Source of the DNA: Fonsecaea monophora
Taxonomy: Eukaryota; Ascomycota; Eurotiomycetes; Chaetothyriales; Herpotrichiellaceae
NCBI RefSeq assembly: GCF_001642475.1
Contig: NW_019174016.1
Span: 1-64,000, forward strand
DNA length: 64,000 nt
Direction of reading: 5' to 3'
Below, in pieces: positions 1-9,522 of this stretch. A program made the translations under genes and the position numbers. Every line of letters starts with the position of its first letter. The stretch's first letter is position 1. Below the pieces are notes generated by a model that was not told the origin of the DNA, ran no database searches, and saw only the letters and a program-made list of their open reading frames with translations.

Positions 1-180
1 ACGCTTTCGTTATCTTTCTGTGTTGTTTTGGTGGGTGAGGCCACGCTCGAGCTTTACAACGAAGCGTCAGTCGGAGAAGTCAGAGGTGTTCAAGGGACAG
101 CAGTTGGGCAACTACCCTCGCCTTCCTTTCCAACCTTCGTTATAGCGAGACTGGACAACTAAAGCAGTACACCATACACC

Positions 181-2967
181 ATGATTCGAAGTGAAAGATC
201 TCAATCCATGTCCTATCGAAGGAATGCCTCGTTGGCATGTATGGGGTGCAGGAAGCGGAAGATCAAAGTACCATAAACAAGCATATGTACACATGGTATT
301 CTTCTCCCAAACTGACTTGTACAAAAGTGCGACGAAGTCCGCCCGACTTGCTCAAACTGTCGCAACCACGGTGATGTTTGCGCCTTTGGCTCAGACCGTC
401 GAAAGTGGGTTTTGTTCCTGTCTGTGGTTTTTGTTTTGCTCCCTTGCGCAGCCCCTGACTTGCTTCCACAGAAGTGCCACAAAGCGTAAGGATTTGGGCC
501 TTTTGGTGTCCAGGTTGAATGGCTTGGAGGCTCTTGTCGCGGAGCAGCGTGCTCTCATGATCAACTACGATGTCTCCGGTCACTCTGCCTCGACCGACGC
601 ATTGCAGCCTTTTCTCCCCTCGACGACCGGAATACTACAGGATCCTGAAGTCGATCAGCATCAACCTCAGCATCTACCGCAGAACCGGGGTGAAGATGGC
701 CTTCCGAACGACACCACTGCTCAATTGGGTCAGATCAGCTTTCCCGTCAGCCGGCCGTCCGAACCCTCTCCGGACTGGGCATACTTGAACTTCTCTGCAG
801 ACGACTACTCCTTCGAGACCGACCAGATGGACTTTCCCGCCCCGAGTATATCGACCGACGAAGAGTCCTCGCCGTCCACGATGATTGTAGCCCCGTCTCC
901 GGAAGATGTGTCTTCTGAAGAGGGCGAGGACCCAGACTCTGAGCTGACCCAGGAGCTCTCAACTCGAATGGGCCGACTTCAAATGGCCGAGGACGGCAAT
1001 ATGCGCTACTACGGTGCGACTAGCAACATGCATCTGTTGCGGAACGGACTGCAGTCGCTCTTCAAGCCCTTTACTCAGTCAGTCCGAGCCAACGGGCAGG
1101 ACGCCCTCGTACGAGCTGGTCTCGTTTGGGCATGCCATCCAGCCTACGAGCAGCACTTGACCGACGTTTTCTTCACCTGGCACGCTCCGTTGTTGAATGA
1201 GGTAGACCAGGAAGTATACTTGCGGGAAAAGCAGCGTTATGAGGCGGGCATCAACACGCCATTCTTTTCTCCAACACTTCAGAACGCCATGTATGTATAT
1301 CACACTTTCCATGGGTCACACTTTCCAGCCCCGTTTTTGCAGCTATTCAACTTATGCAGGGGGAATCTAACAAAATAATATCTTGCAGATACTGCGTTGC
1401 CACCACATATGCGACGTGGACACCTCCGACCATCAAAGACGACCCAGCGCAGTTCTTCGCCCGTCGAACCAAAGTGTTGCTCGACATCGAGATGGACTGC
1501 CCAGCCATGGCAACCGTCCAAGCCATCCTAGTCATCTCATCATACGAGGCTTCCAGTGGTCGAGATTCGCGTGGTACGTATCAGTGTCTCCCTCTCCTGT
1601 CAGTAAGAGCTCTTTCGGCTGATACACAAGTCAGGGTGGATGTACTCGGGTAAGCATCAGAAATTGGCTTTGCGACTGATTGGAAAAGGAACTGAAAGCT
1701 CCCCGACCCAGGCCAGGCAGTTCAGATGGTCACCGATCTTGGTCTACATCTGAATCTCGAGGTGGAGACGGAGGACGACGAGGCCAAAGACGAGCTCGTG
1801 AAGCTCCGGCGCGCCATCTTCTGGAGCGTCTATTCCGTCGACACGTACGTGCAACAGATCGAAACTGACTCGCGCTCTGATTCTATCGTGGCTGGTTTTC
1901 CCTTTTGTTTTTTTTTTCCTGACGAGCTTGACACAGGCTTTGGAGCTCCTACATTGGACGACCCAGTTTGATGCACAAGCTCGAAAGCAACGTGCCACTT
2001 CCAGAGATCAAACCGAATCAAACCCCCGGGTTGGGTTCCTTCTCCGCAAACCAGAATGCCGCCATTACCTATGTTCCTCGATACATGGCCGAATTGACCA
2101 TGAAAATCGGCAAAATCACAGATACATTGTGAGGAGATTCTCCTATTGCTCTCCTCTCCTCCCCAAGATTTCTGCGCTCTCCTAACGAAACCGCGCGGAT
2201 AGATATACCGGGAAACGGATCTGCGCTGAAGAGGCTCGTGTTTTCGTCGACTCCATGTCCCTGGAGTTGGTAGAGTGGAAGCAATGCCTCCCACAGCTCC
2301 TACAAGTTGACACCAGCTCGATCATGATTGCAGGGTCTACGAGTGACGAATATGCGTCTGCGGCTGTGTTGCAGCTCTTGTAAAATTCCGCTTCCTCTTT
2401 CCTCAATTTCAAGTGTGGGGTTTATTTGCTGACGCGACCACCGTCTCTTATAGAATGTTGTATTATCAAGCCGTCATTCTCCTCCACCGACCATTTCTCG
2501 GCGAGTCGCGGAGTTTTAATACAGAGGGCGCGTCGCCTCCGTCATCGTCCTCGACCTCGACCGAAGTCAGCAGCGGCACATTGCCAGGAAATGCTCCTTT
2601 CGCCCGACGACCGTCCCAGTCCCTGCCCCTGCCAGTTGGTCATCGGTCGTCGCACGCCTTCAACTGCACCACGTCGGCGACGCAGATTTGCAAACTGACC
2701 ATCCTGTTCCGGCAGCTCTTCACGCTCCGCCACGCCCACGCCGAGACGACGCACATCCTCGTCACCGCGGGCCTGATCCACGCGTACAACTGCTGCATCT
2801 TCTCGGGCTCAAAGTGCCAGGAGGCGCAGAAGCTGCTGCTGATCTGCATCCAGGCACTGTCCGACATGGGCCAGATGTTTGTCAGCGCGAATCGGGGGCT
2901 GGAGGTCCTGTTGTCGCTCAAGCGGAAATGGCAGAACAAGGACTCGGTCTCCAGGGTGCGCAAGTGA
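181..2967 (+). CDS. Zn2Cys6 transcription factor with fungal-specific TF domain
   Basis: Nuclear DNA-binding regulator of the Gal4-type class. I rebuilt nine exons: 181-267, 328-404, 472-1290, 1389-1573, 1635-1649, 1712-1844, 1937-2128, 2203-2379 and 2454-2967. They sum to 2199 nt (732 aa). The zinc cluster is interrupted by an intron: CMGCRKRKIK ends exon 1 and CDEVRPTCSNC begins exon 2, giving spacing C-x2-C-x6-C-x6-C-x2-C-x6-C. A second intron follows 'SDRRK'. The middle is acidic and serine-rich. The fungal-specific TF domain carries RGWMYSGQAVQM, then a LRRAIFWSVYSVD segment, then LWSSYIGRPS. Exon 5 is only 15 nt and encodes the core of the WMYSG motif. The ATG at 181 is in frame with a second ATG at 208; either could be used. 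It sits beside an SDR and an efflux pump, which it may control (inference). Exon joins are very secure; the target is unknown. Confidence 0.9.
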
Positions 2968-3117
2968 ACGAACTGCAGTAGCTCTATCAATAGAAGTGGC
3001 CTGTTTATTGTGCTTGGGGCTCGGGGAGCTAGTACCACATATATAATTTATACGGGAGCGAATTACTCCCCGCTATATTATGCATGATAATATTCACCCG
3101 TGTCAATTTTCCATCCA

Positions 3118-4109
3118 TCACGGGTGAATGTCAACAAACCCCCCGTCCACCACGATGTGCGCCCCGTTGATATAGCTACTGTCGTCGCTCAAGAGGAAAC
3201 TGATGACGCTGGCCTGCTCCTCGGGGAACGACATGCGGCCCAGCATGATGCGGTCCAGGACGGGGCTCTGCTCCGTCTCCGCGGTCCCCGCCACGCCTTG
3301 CTGGCCCATGACCTTCTCCAGCAGCGGCGTGTACACCCACCCGGGGCACACGGCGTTGACGCGGATCTGGTCCTTGCCGTAAAACTTGGCGCCGTTCTTG
3401 GTGATACCCAGCACGGCGTGCTTCGCGGGCGTGTACGCCCCGAGGCCCTGCGAGATGAGGCCGCACACGGACGAGATGTGGACGATGGAGCCCCTCTGTC
3501 CGGGGATGGCGCGCGACGACGATGGGCCCGACAGGCTGATCGGACGGGGCGATTGGCGTTGCATCTGGGCCGCTTCGTGTTTCTGGCACAGCCAGACGCC
3601 CTTGGCGTTAATCGAGTAGACCCTGAATTGTAGTGATGGGGAATCAGCGTCAGCAACTTCCAGGACACGCAGAGATTGTTCTTGACATGGATCCCGCTAG
3701 CATCTTCTAGAGCAGAGTGGTACTCTGTGACTCTCCCAACTTCTCAGACAGAAAAATTATTGAGGGTTTAACCCCAAACGCACCGATCAAAGTCCCGGGT
3801 CGTGATGCTCTGCTCTTCATGCCACACCGTCTCCGACACCCCCGCGCAGTTGGCCGCGAAATCCAGCCGGCCGAACCTCTTGACCGCGGCCTCCACCATG
3901 GCTTTCACATCGTCTTCCTGGGAAACGTCGGTGCGCACGAACACGGCCGCGGCTCCAAAGTCGCTCTCGAGCTTTTTCGCCAGTGCTTCTCCAGCCTTGG
4001 TGTCGAGGTCGGCGATGGTGACATTGACCCCGCGGCTGGCGAGTTTGGTCGCGACGGCTTCACCGATGCCCGATGCGCCTCCGGTCACGATTGCGCTGAG
4101 GGACGGCAT
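3118..4109 (-). CDS. Short-chain dehydrogenase/reductase (classical SDR)
   Basis: NAD(P)-dependent oxidoreductase acting on an unknown alcohol or ketone. Two exons, 4109-3784 and 3622-3118, give 276 aa, a normal length for classical SDRs. The Rossmann motif TGGASGIG is at residues 9-16, and NCAG replaces the usual NNAG. The splice restores 'FDRVYSINAKGVWLCQKHE', a typical SDR helix alpha-E segment. The catalytic serine lies in HISSVCG and the Tyr/Lys pair in YTPAKHA. The C-terminal IVVDGGF is typical of the adh_short_C2 type. The 161-nt intron is longer than its neighbours. The gene is divergent from the MFS pump at 5035 across a 925-bp spacer, which suggests shared control. The substrate cannot be told from sequence. 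Confidence 0.88.
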
Positions 4110-5034
4110 AAGGGGGAATATGCGGATGTTACGACCGTTTCTTCACCAGGTCTTCTGCCAGTCAATCTGTAAAATGATACACTGACAAGTCCCAGAAAAT
4201 GGGCGTACTTGCCTTTTTACATGGGTGAAGAAGGGTTGAGTGTCCAATCTATCCAAAGGCCCCGCGCCCCATCAGATCGAGGATGGAATATTGATCTTGA
4301 AGTAAAAGAGAAAGCCACAGCCCTATAGAACCGGAAATCTGGAATTCTCCATGATTCGCTGGGAATGGCGAGCAAGCATGGAGATATGAGTCTCACTTAC
4401 TACTCTATTCATTTGGTAGTTACTTTGAATGGTCAGTAAGTGGAGCCTGAATAATCTAGCCTATTTGGGAGATATGGGAAGTGGCTCTGGTAATATTATT
4501 TATTGATAGTAGATAATTTCCCACCCACTTTCGTCAGTTGTCAGTTTCACGTGAATCTTTGCCCTCTCTTCACGCGAGTCTCTAATATCTCTCCAACAAG
4601 ACTAAACCGCTCGTCCAAGATGTTGAACTCTCGGTGCGTTTGGGTTTTCCTTGATTTCTTATTGAGAAAGTCCCCAGCTCCAACATGCCCCCGCAAACCT
4701 TGGGATGTTAGATGCCGTTCCCCATGGGGAAGTGCCCAATGAACAGCGAGCCCGGAAATGCGGAATAGGAAACGGCTTTGGCCCTGACCAATGATAACCA
4801 TGTCCGCGGAATTCGAGTGGTCGGCTGGCGGAGAAAAAAACCTGGGAATTTCCGCAAAGGGGGTGGGGGGAACCCAGCGGCTTTGATACCTGGGGGTATA
4901 TGCGGGAGAGAAGACTTATTGATATGGCTTGCTACGCGGCTCACGGCTCTTGAAGAAATTCTCTGCAAGATTTCTGACAGAAGCCATCCTTGTGACAATC
5001 ACAAACCTATCTGCAAAACAGCGACAATTCCACC
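4110..5034. promoter_or_regulatory. Bidirectional promoter between SDR and TRI12-type MFS
   Basis: Both flanking genes start outward from this 925-bp gap, and I see no gene in it. Three CGG triplets in direct orientation occur at 4753, 4761 and 4773, and a CCGCGG palindrome lies at 4804-4809. CGG triplets are the half-sites of Zn2Cys6 regulators such as the one at 181-2967. The link is inference, since such triplets are common by chance. A long G-rich run is at 4858-4872. Confidence 0.4.
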
Positions 5035-6901
5035 ATGAGCACAGCAGAGAAGGAAAAGGCCCACGATACTACCTTGGTTGAGGCGGAGCAGCAACACATC
5101 GAATCGCCGTCTTCACCACCCTCTGATCTTGTCTCTAATCGGGAAGATGAGACCGCGGACAAGGTCACCTTCAAGACCTGGTTGGTCGTTTTCGTATGTG
5201 TCGATTATCCTGGTAACTCTTCAACTAAATCTATACTGATGGTCAGCCAGGCGCTCTCCATGTCTTATGGCATTTCCTTCTGGCCCGTACCCATCATGGG
5301 CACGATCCAGGCGCAGCTGGCGGTGATCTTGAATGACCCGCCTCAATCGGCGTGGTTGGGATCCGTGTACAACATTGCAACGTGCATCTCCTTCATGCTC
5401 TGTGGTGCAAACAGCGATCTCTTTGGGCGACGATGGTTCCTCATCGGCGGGAACGTCCTGATGGTCGTGGGCTCTGTTGTCGTGGGCTCCGCGAACACCA
5501 CAGGTGCAGCCATCACAGGTATGGTCATCAGTGGATTTGCGGGCGGGAATTGCCAGATCTCTGCCTTTGCCATTCCCGAATTGTTACCCAACAAATGGCG
5601 CCATATCGGGGTTGTCATCGCCGACGCCTTCGTCTACGTCGACGTTATCGCGGGTCCGATCGTTGCTCGGTACGGGCTGGCTGCGGGATCCCCGGGCTGG
5701 CGCTGGCTCTTCTACTCGACCGCCTTCGGGAATGGGCTGGTGGCAGTGGCCCTCATCTTGTGGTACTTTCCACCTCGTCATCCTCGTGGAATCCCTTTTG
5801 GCCAGGCCTTCCGCGAGCTCGACTATGTCGGAGGCGTCCTGTTCACGGCCGCTGTCTCCCTCATCCTGGTAGGCGTCGTTTACGCGTCATACCTCCCCTC
5901 CAACGATGGAAAAGTCATCGGTCCTCTGGTATCGGGATTCGCCACGCTCGTTGCCTTCGCCTGCTGGGAAACGTGGGTGCCCCTGAAGCAACCACTCACA
6001 CCCCCTCGTCTCTTCAAGCACAACTACGGCCGCTCGTTGTCCGCGCCCATGGTTGTCACATTCTCTGTGACCATTTATTATCTCGGCACGAACGTGATAT
6101 GGTCGACGATCATCGGGACGATCTTCACCACCCCGTCATCGCCCACCTCGCTCGCAGCAAAATACTCACTGGCACAAGGCATGGGGGTATTGGTCGGGGC
6201 AATATGTCTCAGCACCATCGGGACAAAGCTGAAGCACTGGAAGTGGAGCCAATGTTTTTGTGTCACCATGATGACCATGTTCGGTGGCCTGTTGGCGCTG
6301 ACCACCGAGAACACTCGCGCCATGTCCATTGTCTTTTGCTTTTTTTGCGCCACCTTTTACGGCTGGGCCCAATACTTGTCCATCACCTATGTCCAGTTTG
6401 GGGCTGAACAAACCGAGCTAGGCATTGCTGGAGGACTTGCGTAAGCCTCAATTTTACTACGCGGATAAATTTGTCCCTTTACTAACCGAAAAAAATAGGG
6501 GCACAGGTCGATACGCTGGTACATCGGTCGCCTCGACTGTTTATGTGACGATTCTTTCCAACGCTGTTTCCAGCAATGGGGTGAAGAAGGTCATTCCTGC
6601 AGTGATGCGGGCTGGCGCTTCGCGAGCTCTTGCACAACAGGTTCTGGCTGCCTTGCCCTCGGGGCTGGGTGCCGTTGCAGCTGTTCCCGGCACCACCGAC
6701 AGCATTGTGGCCGCCGCTGCTCTCGCCTGGAGAGACACGTATGTCGCTGGGGTTCGGACGGTGGCTCTGGCGTCCATCGCTTTCGGCGCGCTTGGAGCCA
6801 TCACTTGCCTGTTTTTGGAGGACATCACGCCGAAGATGAACGAGAAGATTGAAATTTATCTGGAGAACGATGTGAATGCGGGGAGGAACGTATATCACTG
6901 A
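5035..6901 (+). CDS. MFS transporter, TRI12 / siderophore-type efflux family
   Basis: Plasma-membrane major facilitator, predicted 14-helix drug/toxin-type proton antiporter. Three exons, 5035-5193, 5251-6440 and 6499-6901, give 583 aa. The first intron (57 nt) is a multiple of three and free of stops, so a naive ORF reads through it. Removing it joins TWLVVF directly to ALSMSYGISFW. The charged N-terminus of about 45 residues is cytosolic. Family marks are GANSDLFGRRWF (loop 2-3 signature), LLPNKWRH and GSPGWRWLFY, which are characteristic of Pfam TRI12 and siderophore MFS proteins. Intron 2 has an ACTAAC branch point. TRI12 in Fusarium exports trichothecenes; the substrate here is unknown. 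Its divergent arrangement with an SDR suggests detoxification or export of a pathway compound. Confidence 0.9.
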
Positions 6902-7599
6902 GTGAATCTACGTTTGTGATGGGGTTTGGGGGGATGTCCACCTGGTCTCTTTCTCGAGGCTGCGAAGATGTGACTTGGATCTTGTCGGTCAGATAATATT
7001 GTTTTGCGGTAAATAGTCAAGTATGGTAAACTCCATCTTTGAAAAGGCCCTCGAGTTCTCGGCTTGGGTAACTGTCCCTTCTCTTTACTCCTGTGTCTCT
7101 GTCTGACAAGTCCCACCCTTTTGGGTTACTATGCTGAACTAGAGTAGCTTACATGCAAAGAAGGACGGTAGGAGAGCTACGACGGTCTGGGGAGGATGTC
7201 ATATCTACAAGTATATTCGCGATGAAGCTGGTAGACGAGGCATATTGGATCTGAGAGATATCTGCTCTTACTCATTCCTCGGTAGATTGAGAACAGAGGT
7301 GATCATCACTAGTGTCCATGTTTAGTTTAACAGCCTCGACTCGACTTTGACCTCACTCACACCAGAAAAGTTATAGGTAAAAAATGAGAGGTTTGCAAAT
7401 GTCTTGATTCATCATCTTCTCAGAAATGTCTCGGCCCCTCCCCTCCCCGCGGTTGACAGCAGCAGCCAGCGGAGACCATTCTGGCTGGGCACGACAAACA
7501 GCGTGACTGACTGACTACGAGCGAACGATCCAAAAAGGGGTGGTAAATATCAAATGACCATGTGATTTTTGGTCTTTGCTTGCTGCCTGTGCCCACCAC
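6902..7599. other. Intergenic, convergent 3' regions
   Basis: This 698-bp gap lies between two converging genes (the MFS pump and the lactonase-like hydrolase). It is AT-rich near 7000-7030 and 7370-7390 and has a short TGACTGACTGACTAC run at 7503-7517. I see no gene or structured RNA in it. Confidence 0.5.
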
Positions 7600-8814
7600 T
7601 CACGGCTTCAGAACCAGCCCGTCCTCCATCTCGGTGGCCTGCTTCAGCCCCTGCTGGGCCGCATCCGCAAAGTCCTTCAAGAAGAGCCAGCGGGCCTTCT
7701 CGTTGAGCCGCTTGGCCTTCCAGTCGTTGAGGGAGCCCCGCGGGAAGAACTCGACCTCGGACTCCTTGTGCAGCAGGAAGGTGTCGTGGGCGATGATGAC
7801 GAAGACGTTGTCGGCCGCGTCAAACTCCTCGAGGTACTTGATGGTCAGGTTGGCGCGGTCCGTGTCGTGCGAAAAGTTCTTGGTCAGCCGGTACACCTCC
7901 TGGTCGGGCTTCTTGTGCGCGAACACGTCGCAGAAGGCGGCGCCGCTGCCCGGGCACAGGCCCACGCGCGCCCGGACCGTGCTGCGGTTCCACCACGACG
8001 AGAGGTCGAGGTCGACCTTCTTCGGTAGCGGGAGGTACTCTGTCGGCCGGTACTCGCCGCCGTGGTGGCATGCGTCGCCGCCCATGAAGACGAAGCTGTC
8101 GGGCGTCACGCGCGCGAGCCCGCACACGTGTCCGACCGCGTGGCCCGGCGCGTCGACAATGTAGAAGGACCCGTCGCCGAAATAGTCCAGCGCCCGGAAG
8201 TTGCCCACCTTCAGGTCGCCCGCGGCCGAGAAGTCGACCTCCACCAGCTCCCGCCCTTGCCAGTCCGTCTCGAGCACCTGGCTCTCCGGGTTGACGGGGT
8301 AGCCCGGGACGAGAGCGTCGCGGAACCCGGGGCCGACGATGAGTTTTGTCGAGGACGGGAACGTGCTCGGGTCGCCCGTGTGGTCGTAGTGCCAGTGGCT
8401 CCAAATGATGCCCTCGATGGACTTGAGATCGACGCCCTCGTCGGTGAGGATGTCGGCCACGTTCTTCTCCACCTCCAACCCCCACTTGTGGTCGATGATG
8501 GTGTTGGCGATGCGCGGCGCCAGGTTCTTCCAGTCCTTGCGCGTGCCCAGGTCGAACAGGAGCTTGCGGTTCAGCGGGCCGTGCTCGATCAAAAAGCTGT
8601 ACGACGGGCACGAGAGCTTGTCGTGGCCGGGGATGTGAGGGCCGAAGAGGAGGCCGATCGGCACCTCGATCAGCGACGTCGAGTCGATGATCTTGACAGA
8701 CACAGTCGACGACGAGGGTGGGATGTTGAGCGCCGGAGGGGTCTTGGGCGGGACCAAGTACTGGCTCGCGTCTTGGGAAGCCATCTCTTCAATCTTTGGG
8801 GGGTGATGAGACAA
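7600..8814 (-). CDS. Metallo-beta-lactamase-fold hydrolase, lactonase-like
   Basis: Zinc hydrolase of the AiiA/AttM-like lactonase branch, probably cytosolic because no signal peptide is seen. Single exon, 404 aa. The metal motif HxHxDH is at residues 140-145 (H140, H142, D144, H145 in SHWHYDHTGD). A later GHAVGHVC supplies the next histidine, and GGDACHHGG the bridging aspartate. Starts at 8814 and at an internal ATG ten codons later are both possible. Fungal members include the lactamase-like MBL1 of the Fusarium benzoxazolinone-degradation cluster, so a lactone or lactam substrate is plausible but not shown. Codon use is strongly G/C-ended. It lies between an efflux pump and a C2H2 regulator. 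Confidence 0.88.
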   Translation of the reverse strand: MSHHPPKIEEMASQDASQYLVPPKTPPALNIPPSSSTVSVKIIDSTSLIEVPIGLLFGPHIPGHDKLSCPSYSFLIEHGPLNRKLLFDLGTRKDWKNLAPRIANTIIDHKWGLEVEKNVADILTDEGVDLKSIEGIIWSHWHYDHTGDPSTFPSSTKLIVGPGFRDALVPGYPVNPESQVLETDWQGRELVEVDFSAAGDLKVGNFRALDYFGDGSFYIVDAPGHAVGHVCGLARVTPDSFVFMGGDACHHGGEYRPTEYLPLPKKVDLDLSSWWNRSTVRARVGLCPGSGAAFCDVFAHKKPDQEVYRLTKNFSHDTDRANLTIKYLEEFDAADNVFVIIAHDTFLLHKESEVEFFPRGSLNDWKAKRLNEKARWLFLKDFADAAQQGLKQATEMEDGLVLKP

Positions 8815-9522
8815 CAGTTCTTTGCAGCTTAACAGGGCAATTCTAGTGACTATGTTTGTGTCCTGGTAGTGTGCTAGACAAGCAGGGAACAGGGAGGGAA
8901 GACTATTTAATAAACTAATCGATGACGAGAAAAACGGTTCGAGGTCTGTATGTCATATGGCGTTTACCGATGTCACTTGCTCCATAATTTATGTATCCCT
9001 ACGATCTATTATACATTATCCCTCGTTACCGTTTTACCAAAGAAGTAGTAGGAGGGTGGTGCATTTTCGGCACAAGAAAGGCGCATCTCCTCCCCTTGTC
9101 ACCTCGGGAAAGAGGCGAAACCCCTCGACTCCAGATCCCCCCCGCACGCATCGCACTCGGTGTTTGTTCTCCCTTTTCCCCCACTTGTGCCTATTGGACG
9201 ATTTAATCTGTTGGATGGGTGGTGATTGGAGATGCAAGGGGAAAGGTAATGAGATAACCAGTGATGATGGGTGATAACCCTCCTGGTTCTGGGAGTCACG
9301 GGACTAGCTGGGAAATAGCATACCAAAGACTGATATGTTTGGTATATCATTATGGCTGACGTATTGACAAGGGCGTAGTGACGATGAGATGTAACGTCAG
9401 GAACAGACCCGGGTGTTTTCATTTGTTTGACCACCGACCCAAACATAGAATACTTTTTATACAAGAACCCCATGAACCCCATCTGCGGCCATCAATCTGC
9501 GCCAGACAGACCATGATCGGGG
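8815..9522. other. Intergenic region upstream of the lactonase-like gene
   Basis: This 708-bp stretch holds the promoter of the lactonase-like gene and the 3' flank of the C2H2 regulator, both transcribed leftward. C-rich and G-rich tracts occur around 9075-9190. I find no supported gene here. Confidence 0.45.

Noticed and set aside
191..1378. Long ORF from a non-ATG start over the first regulator
   Set aside because: It includes two introns and reads through the zinc-cluster codons in the wrong frame; the spliced model from 181 restores all six cysteines.
8937..8947. GGTTCGAGGTC resembling a tRNA B box
   Set aside because: Flanking bases do not pair as a T-stem, and no acceptor stem or A box is found.
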